A stretch of DNA of 64,000 nucleotides from Symbiodinium microadriaticum (taxonomy: Eukaryota; Sar; Dinophyceae; Suessiales; Symbiodiniaceae). Positions 1-10,075 of the stretch are shown piece by piece (position 1 is the first letter of the stretch; the number at the start of each line of letters is the position of its first letter). The DNA lies in contig LSRX01000589.1 of the NCBI GenBank assembly GCA_001939145.1, positions 152,959-216,958 on the forward strand, in the 5' to 3' direction. The notes beneath the pieces were generated by a model, which was not told the origin of the DNA, made no database searches, and was given only the letters and a program-made list of their open reading frames with translations. Position numbers and translations under genes: made by a program.

Positions 1-276
1 ATGTATCATGTAGAAGGAAGACCCTCCTACTATAAGGAGAGCCTCCTTTGCACTCGCTGTGCTACTTATACGATCCCAAACCTTCTGCATGCATTTGACG
101 GCTGCTGCTGCAAATCGAATCGGGCACACTTCCTCAGCGACACATGTCGATCTGTGAGACCGGGCCAGGCTCCATCGTGTCAAAATCGTGCTCATGCTCG
201 CAAAGTAACAAGTGGCTGCATGATTCATGTCCTAAAATGCAATGCTTTCATATTCTACCAAAACAAACATTCAAAA

Positions 277-1779
277 TCATGCATCATCCCTGCCGAGCAC
301 ATTATTCCTGTACTCACGACACTGCTGCCTGAGACTGTCCCAAGTGAGATTGCCCTGTGCATCGGCCACAAGCAATTGCAAGTGTTCGTACAAGGCCTCG
401 ACTACCTCAGTGAATGAGCCCGGGCTCATAGCCCGGTCCACTCCGATGAGAAGCTTCTTCTTGCCGTTCTGCATCTTGAACTGGATGTAGGCCTTCTCAG
501 CGGCATAAGTGCACTTGTACCGCCCGAAATCCTCAAGCCCTGCGAAGTCTTCCTCCGCCCCGGCAGCTGCAGCAGCAGGCTTCTTTGCAACAACCTTCGT
601 AGGCTGCAGAGCAGCGGCAGAAGCAGCTGGAGCTGCATCCTCGGATTCAGACTCGCTCTTCGCATGACCATCATCGCCTGCAGCGACGGGCTTTTTCTGG
701 ACGGCTGCTTTAGCCTTTGCTTTGGCTTTCCCCACGGCTTTTGCCTTGGCCTTTGCCTTGGGTTTTGCCTGCAGGGGGCCCATCTCAAGGAAAAGGTTCG
801 GCATCTCTGTGACGATGGGCTTGGAGTCCGAAGCGAAGGTGGCCACAACAAACCCATTGTCACCGGGCTTCAGTGAGGCTGCCACCTCGACTAGGCCGTC
901 TGAGGACGTCCTCTTCACTAGCTTCTCGGACCAATCCACCCATGGCGAGGAGACTGCAGCACGGGAGGCCTCTATAGCCTTACCCGAAGAAGCAGGAGCC
1001 TCCTTCGACTTACTCTCAGCCGACGAAGAAGCAGGATCCTTGCTGCCGCACCCACGTTTCAGTGGGCTGGGGGTGGCAAGGCCAAAGGAAGCTGCAGATG
1101 CTCTCAAGTCTTCCATGCTCAAGTTCGCGACCTTCCTCTTTTTCACAGGAGTAGCCACGGCGACATCAGTGCCTGACGTCGAGGAGATCTCCACTGCATC
1201 ATCCTTCTCGAGATCCTTCTGCTCCTCCTTCTGCTCCTCGGGAGCCTTGCAGCTCGCTGGTGCCCTTAAGTTGGGCGGCTTCGGACTGACCGACTTCGAC
1301 TTTCGAGGAGACGAAACCATGGTCTCCTGTGATCCATCCTGATCCTTGCCTCGAGAGTTCGTCGAGGCAATACTGCTCGCCCTCGACGATCTCCGAATGG
1401 GCAAGCAATTGCTGCCCTCAAGAGCTGCAATTATCTGCCTCAATGCAGGATCTGTCTTGGAACCCGAGGACATGCTTTTTTTTATGTTCCTGCATGTGCT
1501 GATGGTGTCCACGATCGCGGCTGCTAGTGCTCTGGAATCGTCGCTTGACAACCCCCAAGAGCCCTCTGACAGGGCTTTCTGTAGCACACTTTTGACTGGT
1601 CTGGGAGTCCAAGCCAGGATCTCCACGATGCAATTCTGGAATAGAGCACCAACACCAGGAGCATCATTGCACTTCGACTCTTTCCAAGTCTCCACGGATC
1701 CGGCATCCAGGGATGCTTTCAGGATCCTGAAAAGCTCCTGCCAAGAAGCTGAGTTCGCCGCCCGGACCGTCGACGACAT
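277..1779 (-). CDS. Lys/Ala-rich hypothetical protein, intronless
   Basis: Single uninterrupted 500-residue reading from an ATG at 1779. The N-terminal 130 residues look helical; the middle is low-complexity and charged (Ser, Glu, Lys, Pro), and around residues 335-365 there is a run of alternating Lys and Ala, as in histone H1-like tails. The last 110 residues (around FGRYKCTYAAEKAYIQF and KKKLLIGVDRAM) look like a small folded domain that I cannot name. The lack of introns contrasts with the host genes elsewhere in the window and suggests a processed, reverse-transcribed copy, supported by the spliced-leader-like remnant just upstream. The basic low-complexity region would suit a nuclear or nucleic-acid-binding protein, but that is inference. 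The frame is fully open, so it could still be expressed. The overlapping + strand ORFs are shadows. Confidence 0.7.
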   Translation of the reverse strand: MSSTVRAANSASWQELFRILKASLDAGSVETWKESKCNDAPGVGALFQNCIVEILAWTPRPVKSVLQKALSEGSWGLSSDDSRALAAAIVDTISTCRNIKKSMSSGSKTDPALRQIIAALEGSNCLPIRRSSRASSIASTNSRGKDQDGSQETMVSSPRKSKSVSPKPPNLRAPASCKAPEEQKEEQKDLEKDDAVEISSTSGTDVAVATPVKKRKVANLSMEDLRASAASFGLATPSPLKRGCGSKDPASSSAESKSKEAPASSGKAIEASRAAVSSPWVDWSEKLVKRTSSDGLVEVAASLKPGDNGFVVATFASDSKPIVTEMPNLFLEMGPLQAKPKAKAKAKAVGKAKAKAKAAVQKKPVAAGDDGHAKSESESEDAAPAASAAALQPTKVVAKKPAAAAAGAEEDFAGLEDFGRYKCTYAAEKAYIQFKMQNGKKKLLIGVDRAMSPGSFTEVVEALYEHLQLLVADAQGNLTWDSLRQQCREYRNNVLGRDDA

Positions 1780-1785
1780 GGCGAT

Positions 1786-1816
1786 CTAGCTAAAGCTTGA
1801 GCCGACAAAAAAACTG
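1786..1816 (-). promoter_or_regulatory. Possible relic spliced-leader sequence before the KA-rich gene
   Basis: Read on the minus strand, the 5' flank contains a T-run followed by GTCGGCTCAAG, ending about 16 nt before the ATG at 1779. The dinoflagellate spliced leader ends in ATTTTGGCTCAAG, so the last eight bases (GGCTCAAG) match exactly and a T-run lies in front, with two extra bases and divergence further upstream. Relic leaders are known in dinoflagellate genes that re-entered the genome as cDNA. The match is short and imperfect; chance similarity is possible. Confidence 0.45.
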
Positions 1817-1829
1817 GACAGCTCAACGA

Positions 1830-2715
1830 TCAACCTCAATATGAAATCATGCTTTTGAAAGCAGCTGCAGGGCTGCAGGCAATCTGCGAGCTCCTTCAAC
1901 CAACATGCCGTTCTCAGGCGCTTTTTCTCCATCTTATTCGAGTCCATCACCGTGATCGATGGAAAACGGGATCATGAATATTATATTCATGCTGATTCCG
2001 TGGCAGTGCATGTCTCATGCACTGGATTCCCAGATCTGTACAGTTCGATCAGACTCGCTCGAACTTGCTGTGTACCTTCTTCAGAGGTCGTCGAGACCGT
2101 CGCTCACGGTACTGTGCCTTCGACATCTTCATCATCCAACCTAGGCATGAGGCGGACAAGGATCCAAATAAAATAATTTTTAATGTATGTATATATTTAA
2201 ACAATGATATAAAACTGTTCATTGCTCAGGGGCGGGTTCGTTTAGCCCACCACCGTAGCACTTCCCAGCTCGTATAACCAGGCCAGTGTTCACTCGGTTT
2301 ATTCCACCATCTCGTCCACTCGATCTGGATCGTCGCGGTACTGCTGGTGTCGTCGATCATTTCGACGTCATCGGTGGGATCATTCAGTGCCATGGCACAC
2401 CGGGAGCGAATAAAAAACATGGGCTTCCAAACAACTTGATGCACAAAATGCAGACATTAAGATGAATAAATCTCTATAATACTGCATGCATGCCGGCATG
2501 CCGGCCTGCATGATCATGATCCGATCGACATGCATGCACTGCTGCATATAGAGGAGCTCGGCACAGAGCTCCTGTGTGCAAAAATCGCGATCATAGAGAA
2601 TATACATGCAAAATACACAAGACAACACACCCTAAAATCAGTGTTTTGACAACACCTTAATCCAAGACTTTCAACCTTAAATATAATAACACAAAAACAC
2701 TTTAAATCAAAAAAG
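1830..2715. other. No gene recognised; palindromic GCATGC-rich stretch
   Basis: I see no convincing coding frame. Around 2484-2540 there are overlapping palindromes (GCCGGCATGCCGGC at 2492-2505, then CATGATCATG and ATGCATGC). From about 2590 to 2715 the sequence is AT-rich, up to the edge of the worn reverse-transcriptase fragment. Confidence 0.5.
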
Positions 2716-3116
2716 AGTCTTTTGGAAGATCTGGGCATTTCCCGCGCCGCATTTCTATGCAAGCTGCGCGACGTGGCACCTGCAATCGTGCCCTTCGCGT
2801 GCGTTGATTGCGGCCAGAGGTCGGAATACCAGCGGTGTGACGACGACGGGTCCGCCACGGCAGACGCCAAGCGGAGGGATGCGAACAAGGCGACGCCCTG
2901 GCCCCCGCCTTTTTCGCCAACATGAGGCGTTGCGCCATCTGTTGCGCCGGGCAGACTCGCAGTTGCATGCGGCAGGGTGAGTCACTCATGGCCTGCCTCG
3001 CTGACCTGTACGTCCTCCTGCCCAACCAACCCCAGCGCACCTTGCCTTGGAGCTAACGCTGGCATATCCGCCAACTTGGGCAAGACAAGCGTTTTCAACT
3101 GCTACTGGTATGTCTA
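2716..3116 (+). pseudogene. Degenerate copy of the non-LTR reverse transcriptase
   Basis: This + strand stretch matches, in pieces, the reverse transcriptase read on the minus strand at 3782-5160. ISRAAFLCKLRDVAPAIVPF corresponds to ISRTAFLRKLHAVAPALIPF; ESLMACLADLYVLLPNQ corresponds to ECLAAFLDDVYLVTTPS, so the catalytic Asp-Asp of motif C is no longer intact (Ala-Asp); and AGISANLGKTSVFN corresponds to AGVTANLGKTRVYN. The pieces lie in different frames and the intervening motif B is not recognisable, so the copy is frameshifted and inactive. It covers only the palm region. It lies in inverted orientation to the open copy, about 670 bp away. Confidence 0.75.
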
Positions 3117-3227
3117 AGCAACCCCATGTGCCGCAGGGTTTGGCCTAGTTTTCCATACCTCTACCATATGTTGTTTCTCATGCAGCCTGTAGATTCTGCG
3201 CGATCCAGTACTGTTCGCGGGTATGTT

Positions 3228-3645
3228 GCGATGCCACTTGTGTCTCGAGTTGGTGCTTGCGTAATCGAGCGTCTGAAAGTTGGTTTTATGTTGCTGTTGC
3301 TGCTGCTGCTGCTACTGCTGCTGCTGCTGCTGCGATGACGGGCGTGTTTCTTCAACGGCTGCTCGCACAATCGAGGTCAATCGTATCGAGCGTCTACGTG
3401 CATTGGCTGGTTTCGACTTGCTGCCGCTGTTCTGTTTCGTGAGCAGGTGCTTGCGAAATCGAGCGTTTTCATCGGGAATGGTTGGCAATGATTTGCTGCT
3501 TGCTGCGATGCCACTGATGTGTTTCTTTTATAAGTGCTTGCGAAATCGAAGGTCTACATGGGGAGTGAGTGGTTTTGACGAGTTGTGTTGCCAGTGATAT
3601 GTGTCGCAAGCGCGTGGAATCGAGCGTTTACATGGGCGCTGACGG
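3228..3645. repeat. Degenerate tandem repeat with a CTG microsatellite
   Basis: About five imperfect units share a core close to GTGCTTGCGAAATCGAGCGT, seen near 3251, 3370, 3448, 3533 and 3606, with spacing of roughly 75-115 bp. The unit tails (TTGCTG...GATGCCACTGATGTGTTTC) also recur. A TGC/CTG run at 3294-3337 appears to be an expansion inside one unit. The array occupies most of the gap between the two inverted reverse-transcriptase copies. Confidence 0.6.
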
Positions 3646-3758
3646 GGTCTTAGGAGCTGTGATGTTATAGTTATGAAGTTGGAGGCCGTTGGAGTGCCGA
3701 GTCGCTTCGCCTCGTGACTCAACTCGTGCGCCTCCGAGCCCATCGCGCCCCCGCCGCC

Positions 3759-3779
3759 TTAAACCCTAAACCCTAAACC
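3759..3779. repeat. Interstitial telomere-like repeat (CCCTAAA) abutting the reverse-transcriptase ORF
   Basis: Three units of CCCTAAA on the + strand (TTTAGGG on the minus strand), the plant and dinoflagellate telomere type. The minus-strand reverse-transcriptase frame stops at 3782, so the G-rich strand follows its 3' end directly. Confidence 0.8.
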
Positions 3780-3781
3780 GG

Positions 3782-5335
3782 CTAGGCAGGGTTGGCTGCG
3801 CCGCTGGTGGTGTTTCTTGAGCGTGGCTCTGCAAAGCACAGTTGCTGCCATGCTGCTCGGAGCGCCGTACGCAGCGGCGCGAGGCGGCGTGCTGCAGCGA
3901 CCTCGGGATCAGCATCGTCTTCTTCACCCAGCAGCGCGAGCAGGCATCGCCACACAGCATCGTCGTGGCCACGTGCATAGCTGGCAGAGAGGCTGGGCGG
4001 GAGGGTGCGCAAAAGGTGATCAGCACGCGGCGAGGCGCACATGGCGAGGAGGAGCCACGCACACTGGAGGTCCGGCAGCAGGGGGAGCTCCTGCAACAGC
4101 CGCACCTCGTCGAGCAGCCGAGTGTCGGTGTGAGCGGCCACAAACCGCGGGTGCCCGAGAGGGGTGCCGAGGGCAACGAACCCGCGCTCCGCCTCAGGTG
4201 CGTCACCACGCCAGACATTGGCCCCGAGCTCGGCGATGCCAGGAGGGGCAGGGCCTCCATCGCGGTTGTACACCCGCGTTTTGCCGAGGTTAGCGGTGAC
4301 GCCCGCCCGGGTCTCGATGGAGGACGTTACGACATCGAGTGCCTCGCGCGCGCGTGACGGGGTGGTGACTAAGTAGACGTCGTCGAGGAAGGCCGCGAGA
4401 CACTCGCCGGGTCGCAGCTGTTCGTCTGCAGCAACGAGGGCGTCGTGTTGGCCCAAGGCGTACAGTGCCGGTGCCAGGGCGTCCCCTTGTTCGCACCCTT
4501 CGCCCTGATGGATGGTACGCCGCTGCCCGTCTTGGTCCCACCAGAAGTATGTGGACTGTTGTCCATACCAGAGGCGCACAAACGGGATGAGTGCCGGGGC
4601 GACGGCGTGCAGCTTGCGGAGAAACGCAGTGCGCGAGATCGTGTCGTAGGCGCTGCGGCCGTCAAGTGACACGATTGTCGCCGCAGAGTCGAGATCGACA
4701 GCGGCGCGAAGCATGCCTGACAGTGCGTCCGTGCCAGCCCTTGTCTGTAGCGCAAATTGGTACGGGCGAGTCGCCTCGTCGAAAGTGTCGGCAAACATAC
4801 GGGCAAGGCTGCGCGACACGAGGCGACGGAAGGTGTCGCCCGTGGCTATGCCGCGGACGCCTCCTCCGGGCTTCCGAAGCGCGGTGAAGCGGGACAGGCC
4901 CAGGGCGGCGGCGACGCTGGCGGGGACGTGCGCGGCAACGAGGAGGTAGGCAGCATGCGTAAACAGCTCGAGCGCCTCAGCATCGTCGAGCAACAGCTTG
5001 TAGTGTTCACACGTGGCTCCCGACAGCCCAGCAGCGGTGCCGCGCCTGGCAGTCCGCAAAGCTTGAGCGACGGCGGCGTCGTTGAGACAAGGCTTCTCAA
5101 CTCTGAGCCACCGGATTGTCTTCCGGCTGCATGTGTCGTGATGTGAGTGGCGAAATTGCTGTGGCGCCACACGGCTCAAGGAGAACCTGGGGGGTACTGT
5201 AGTTGTGCTGGGTATATGCCGATGAGAAGGTTTAAACTGTGGACCATGGCCTTTTCTGGGGTCGGGGCCGCTGGTTGTGGGCAGAACGAGGGAAACGTGG
5301 AGTCCTTCTTCCTCATTATTTACCAAGCCGTTCAT
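3782..5335 (-). mobile_element. Non-LTR retrotransposon reverse transcriptase, SLACS/CRE-like
   Basis: Open frame of 517 residues. Homology to reverse transcriptases starts near residue 72; the first 70 residues look like flank. Visible in order: the finger/palm approach (ALRKPGGGVRGIATGDTFRR, residues 151-170), motif A with catalytic Asp at about 224 (SLDGRSAYDT), motif B (QGEGCEQGDALAP, about 276-288), motif C (AFLDDV, about 314-319) and a thumb-like segment (TANLGKTRVY). The style resembles the CRE/SLACS group of non-LTR elements, which have numerous relatives in dinoflagellates. No endonuclease is visible on either side, so the element is 5' truncated and probably also 3' incomplete, ending directly at TTTAGGG repeats. 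The catalytic aspartates are all present. Composition is GC-rich compared with the flanks. Named by recognition, not by search; LINE type rather than LTR type is fairly sure. Confidence 0.85.
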
Positions 5336-5450
5336 GCTCGGTCTGTTGACATGCCTGAGGTCCTAGCAAAGCTACATTAATTTATTCCTTCGTGGAAGCA
5401 GCCTTATGAAAGCCAAGTTTTACGTGTTCGGTATTGTTCGGTGCGAAGCC
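5336..5450. other. Short spacer between retroelement and tandem repeat
   Basis: Nothing recognised. On the + strand a GGCTCAAG octamer (5172-5179), the last eight bases of the dinoflagellate spliced leader, lies near the 5' edge of the reverse-transcriptase homology, in the orientation opposite to the element. Confidence 0.3.
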
Positions 5451-5451
5451 T

Positions 5452-6250
5452 AATGACAGTGCGGCCTCACCCCATGTACAAGGGCAGTGTGCAGTGGCTG
5501 AAACTGTCCCTCCTCCATAGTCCCTCTACCTGAACTCCGATGCAAGCAAGTCCTTCTGAGGCTATGTGGTATTCCGCTCCATTGCGCTTCGCTCTTCGAG
5601 TCCGAATGCCCATTCGCACTCGACTCGTCTACTCCGAAAAAAAAATCCCGACTCGCAGCCTTTGAAATTCTGTGTTCTTGTGGCTTCTGCAACCTCGCCC
5701 CATGCACAAGAGCAGTGTGCCTCCTCCCTTCTCCCTCCATTTGCATTCCGATGCAAGTCCTTCTGAAGTTATGTGGTATTCCACTGCATTGCACTCCGCT
5801 CTTCGAGTCCGAAATCCTCAGTCACATCCCACTCCTCTACTCCGAAAATCCGATTTGCAGCCATTGGAATTCTGTGTTCCCGTGACCTTATGTGCAAAGG
5901 CAGTGTGCAGTGTGACACCGTCCCTGTTTCCTTCTCTTCCATGTGCATTCCAGATGAAGTTTTTGTTGAAGTTATGTGTGGTTTTCCATTACATTGCACT
6001 CCACGCTTCGCGTCCGAAATCCCCGTTCGCATTCCACCGACCCGCAGCCTTTGCGATTCTGTGTTCCTGTGGCACCTGCAGTCTCCAATGTGCAGATGCA
6101 GTCCGTGCGCAATGACTGAAGCCTTCCTTATCCTCCTCCTTCCCATCTCCTTCCATCCGCCTGCCAGTTCAAGTCCTTGTGAGGTTATGTTGTACTTCAG
6201 TCCACTGCCCTCCACTCTTCGAGCCCGAAATCTCCACTCATACCCTTGAC
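5452..6250. repeat. Four-copy tandem repeat, unit about 190-230 bp
   Basis: Four diverged units begin near 5455, 5687, 5878 and 6072. Each contains, in order, a segment like CCATGTGCAAAGGCAGTGTGCAG, a pyrimidine-rich stretch with CTCCTTC, a GATGCAAGTCCTTCTGA-like box, then TTATGTGGTATTCCACTCCA, a GCTCTTCGAGTCCGAAAT box and a CGCAGCCTTTG...TTCTGTGTTC box. Several of these boxes recur nearly unchanged. Long ORFs on both strands here are by-products of the repeat rather than genes. No transposase or RT is attached. Confidence 0.75.
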
Positions 6251-7690
6251 AATGATACGGCCGAAAACTGGCGGAAGACCGTAGACACTGTGTATAGGTG
6301 GTTGAATAATCTGGGTGGCATATTGCCGGCAAAATTAAAATGGAACCGCGTCTGCGGTATATGGCGGTATCTCCACTTTCCAAGCAACCACAATATGTGA
6401 AATTTTTTTTGCGGTCAGATTTGACACTCGATTTTTTAGTTCCGAAGTTGGAGAAGCCAGCATGAGGACCAGGTCGATCTTCACGTTTTGTTTGCGCCGT
6501 TGGCAGCTTAGAGGCTGAAACAGTAAGTAGTAACACGGTGGAATGTCGTTGTGCTGAGTCAGCTCCTGTACTGCAAGATGACATGGCATTGATCGCTTGA
6601 ATGACGACTCCGTTAAGGTGAACACGAGATTCAGGAAAACCGTGTGACGAGACCAGGATGTTGTCGCTGTTGTGGCTCGACGCAGAGTGCAAAAACGCGT
6701 ATGGCTTGCCCTGCGACTGTTCTGGATGTCTCTTGTCTGCATGTGCATGTCATGCGATGTGGGAATGGTTATTCTGAACTGTTTGAATTGCGCTGCTTGA
6801 AGCGACCATCTCCCAGGCAAGTAAATGGAGGGAGAAGTGGCAAGATCGGCAACACAAGAAATTTACGATCAAGTCCTTCGAAAGGCGCGGCAATGTATTT
6901 CAAGCTATGCTGCACGCCGAATGGCAACAAAATTCAGATGCGAAAGAAACATCAGTCGTGCAGTTGCGCTCGTGATACGCGTACTGGCCAGGAGCTTGGC
7001 CGAACAGCTGAGCTACAGCAGCAGCAGCAGCAGCCCACGGCGCCTAACGGCAAGCCCGGGAAGCCTCGAGAAAGGCAGCATCCGGACTTGCTTCACGCGT
7101 GCGCATGCTCGGGATGTTCAGGTCTTCGCTCTCCGACGGCCAAAGAACCTCTCGACAGCAGGCGGGTTCGTGAGAAAGCATGGAGTGGTGTGCCAGACGG
7201 AGTGTTTCATGTATTAGTGACCAGGACAGGGATCCATCGTCCCGGCCTGCGACTGCACAGAGCAAGAGCTCATCCAAGGCGTCGCGGCAAAGAAGTGTTC
7301 TTTCAGCTTTATTAGCATACTGCACGTCGGATGCACCTTGGTACCGTTGGTTGCAGTAGAGCTCCTGTTCCCTTCAGATCCCTTCAGGCCCGGAGCGTGC
7401 AAGAAAAGTCTCGTTGGGTCCGGGGCTTGGCATAGACACGAGCCTGCAGGCCGATGTAGGTCTACAGTCTGGCGAGCTTTTTCGTGGAAGGTTGCGCCGG
7501 ATTTTGCGTCGGTTGCCTTATCGCTGACAGCTCAGCTTCTGTCCCACGTCCAGGAGGATGCATAATTGCGAGTGGCATGACTGCAATGTCAGGCCCCACA
7601 ACCTTGAGGACCGGAGCCGTTGTGATGTCGGAACAAGGCGTAGCCGAGCAGCATCCCAGTCATCCCAGTCGACATCCAGGATGCACTCAC
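6251..7690. other. No gene supported; short CAG run
   Basis: Frames on both strands are open for 60-220 codons but have no recognisable domain, low-complexity coding signature or convincing splice context. A (CAG)n run lies at 7016-7034. I would leave this stretch unannotated. Confidence 0.4.
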
Positions 7691-8187
7691 GGAGCGGGCC
7701 TTCGCGGAGCATCCGTCCCGCCAGTCCATTGGCTTGAGTGAAGCAGTGGCCAGGGCCCTACAGTTCTACCCCTCGAGCCCCTTGGTTTCTTCCATGGGCT
7801 CAATATGCCGTAAGCAGACCCCATTGCAGATTCAGATTCGTGCAGCCGGATTCCGCGTTTATAGTTTGGCATGGCGTGTCCTGCGTCTCCAACTCGAGCC
7901 TCGAGATGCCGTTGTGGCCGCGCTTCTGCGTGCAGTGGGACAATTTGGAGCATCTGCTGTTGGGCGAGAGGGGGGAGTCCGGGAGGGGATGGAAGGGATG
8001 TCCGACAGAATTTTCGGACTCTCGGGATCCTGCCACAGTTTTTCCAGTGCCTCCGGAAACTTTCCAGAGTCCCGAATGCACGGAATGCTTGGAGCTCCTG
8101 AACCGGTCTTCCGCTGTTTGTGCCTAGGCAGGCTTCCCAGAAAGAGCGATTCTTAGATAAAGCCAGCCTGGGTTGGGAAAAAGCCAA
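7687..8187. other. Overlapping open frames on both strands, coding strand undecided
   Basis: A + strand frame at 7738-8127 (129 residues, Cys/Pro/Glu-rich) and a minus-strand frame at 7687-8187 (166 residues, basic) overlap almost completely. Neither has a recognisable domain. They may be shadows of one exon or both spurious. Confidence 0.25.
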
Positions 8188-8271
8188 CGACGGCGAACAT
8201 TCCCTCCACTATCTTCGCGGGGATTCCTTCATGAGACAAGAGTGGCGGATCTTGTGGTGGTTTGTAACTAG

Positions 8272-8919
8272 GTGCGAGATGTGGTCAGCGTGACGGTGCG
8301 GGATATCGTCGGCATCTTTGAATCGCTCCTCGATCGCCTTCTGATCGAGAAGAAGATGGACCGCCCAAGCGGTTTGCTGCAGCTGAGACTTCTTGTTGAC
8401 GCGTATTGGGATCCTCCAGGAGACGATTCGAAGCATGGCCGACGGCTCAGTGCATCGACGTCAGGGAGAAGCGGCACAAAGTCTGGCAGACGAGTGGCCC
8501 AGGTCGTGGAGTTCATGACCGAAGATCTTTCTGCAACCATCGAAGCCGGTAAAGAGGAGCTTAAAGAGAGCGGCACTCAGTTTCAATCCGCCCTTCAAGC
8601 GCTACTCGTACACATTGTCTTGTTGCATTCGCCTGCCCAGCTCAGGAAGGAGATCGGCCACGTCCTCCAGGAGAGGGGGTCTGATGTGACATCAAAACTG
8701 AGGATCACAGTGGATCCGTATTACAGGGCTATACAGGTGCAGAGGCAGCATTTGCTGCTGGTTAAACAGGCTGATCACTGGGGGGGATTGCGATTTGGTA
8801 GTATTCTGCTCGTCATGCTGACCGGAGCATCGGCAGCGACAGCGATGCCAAACACCAGAAAAGATACACAAGCACACTTGAACATCGCGACAGAAACAGA
8901 TTTGTGCATGCATGCATAG
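8272..8919 (+). CDS. Unassigned ORF, about 215 residues
   Basis: The frame is open for 215 codons and reads like protein in its middle: acidic/basic helical segments (VVEFMTEDLSATIEAGKEEL, then QSALQALLVHIVLLHSPAQL and a charged stretch ending near VLQERGSDVTSK) followed by a hydrophobic segment (FGSILLVMLTGASAATAM) that could cross a membrane. The first codon is not ATG, so it is more likely an exon or exon group than a complete gene. I do not recognise the family. The same-strand neighbour downstream is the coiled-coil gene starting near 10 kb. Confidence 0.35.
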   Translation: MRDVVSVTVRDIVGIFESLLDRLLIEKKMDRPSGLLQLRLLVDAYWDPPGDDSKHGRRLSASTSGRSGTKSGRRVAQVVEFMTEDLSATIEAGKEELKESGTQFQSALQALLVHIVLLHSPAQLRKEIGHVLQERGSDVTSKLRITVDPYYRAIQVQRQHLLLVKQADHWGGLRFGSILLVMLTGASAATAMPNTRKDTQAHLNIATETDLCMHA

Positions 8920-10040
8920 ACTGAAGATCCTATCTTAGATCTCGAGACAGAATTCTGGCGTTTCAATGCGCCGTGGGCCAGGCAACAGTAGGCAATACAT
9001 GTACCAGTACAGATGACGATACAGAATGTGCTCTGATGCAGGACGTGCGCGATCTGCAAAAGCAGGCACCGAAGCCCAAAGACATGTCACAGCTTTCCTG
9101 AAATACCAGCATCATGGGGATAGTTGCTTTATGATCTAGTGTAGTTCATGCCATCATATGTTCCCATGTACAATGGTGCTTAAGGCATGTCTCCAACTAT
9201 GTCATCCTATTGTTGCATGTTGTCGCGTGTTCTCGTGCTGCGTCTGGTGTCACAGGTTGGTATCCCATAATCCCATACATAGTTGCATGCATACATACAC
9301 ACACGTGAGGTGTATGTGGGCATCACGGGTTGAGGTAGTGCCTGAAAGCCGCTCCCCATGTCACAAGCTGCAACATGACAGATGGACGAGACCGAGGGAG
9401 CCTGGGAGCAGAAGCCGGGGGCTCTGAATCCGAAGGGTCTGCCTTACTAATTAGGGAAATCCTGGTGTTGGCAGTTCTGGTTGTTGGTACGAAACATTGT
9501 GCTGATGACTGCGCACCTCGGTCCAAGCCCAGACCAAAGCAAAGCTGGCAAAGCAGCTTCTGAAGGTTTTGGTTTGAGAAGCTGTTTCCATTCACCACAG
9601 GCTTGAGAGCTAGAAAATCATGCAGAGGGGCGTCGCTTCCAGGGTTCGACAATGACAATGATGCCATTCCAACATTCCACCCATGCACCAGGTGAACACC
9701 TGAAGACGTATGGTTCGCGATTCATGTGGCGGTACAGTTCGTTGTTGGGTGGCGTCGACGTTTTCTTAAACCTGTCAGCCAGGATTGGGGTAAAGTCGTT
9801 GACAGGTCGTGCAGACGTTATTTGGGAAAGCGCAAACCGAACGTTTGTTCCTCAGACTGACTGTCGGGTAGGAACTGGTGGTTGCGGGAGCGGGGGCTTG
9901 ATGCGTCGCCCCTTCAAGTCGTTGTCCAGCCACCAGCCAGAGCGAGAAAATCGTAGGCTTGGCGTATAAGCGCCGGTAGCGCGCCTGCCTTCGACAGTGT
10001 CATTGACCGTGTTGCATCATTGTTGAAAGGAGCTGTTGTT
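8920..10040. other. No gene recognised
   Basis: No frame here has a domain, helical repeat or good exon boundaries that I can see. Probably intergenic or intronic. Confidence 0.4.
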
Positions 10041-10075
10041 TGGGCAGCGGGGGCACACCTCCCAGCCAGTTCTGT

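Noticed and set aside
3280-3370. Poly-Cys, poly-Leu or poly-Ser ORFs
   Set aside because: Translations of the CTG microsatellite in three frames and both strands.
5172-5179. GGCTCAAG octamer as a second spliced-leader relic
   Set aside because: Eight bases only, no T-run in front, and it faces away from the adjacent RT; chance is likely.
5769-6692. 307-codon minus-strand ORF
   Set aside because: Lies mostly in the four-copy tandem repeat; similar frames recur in each unit, so it is a by-product of the repeat.
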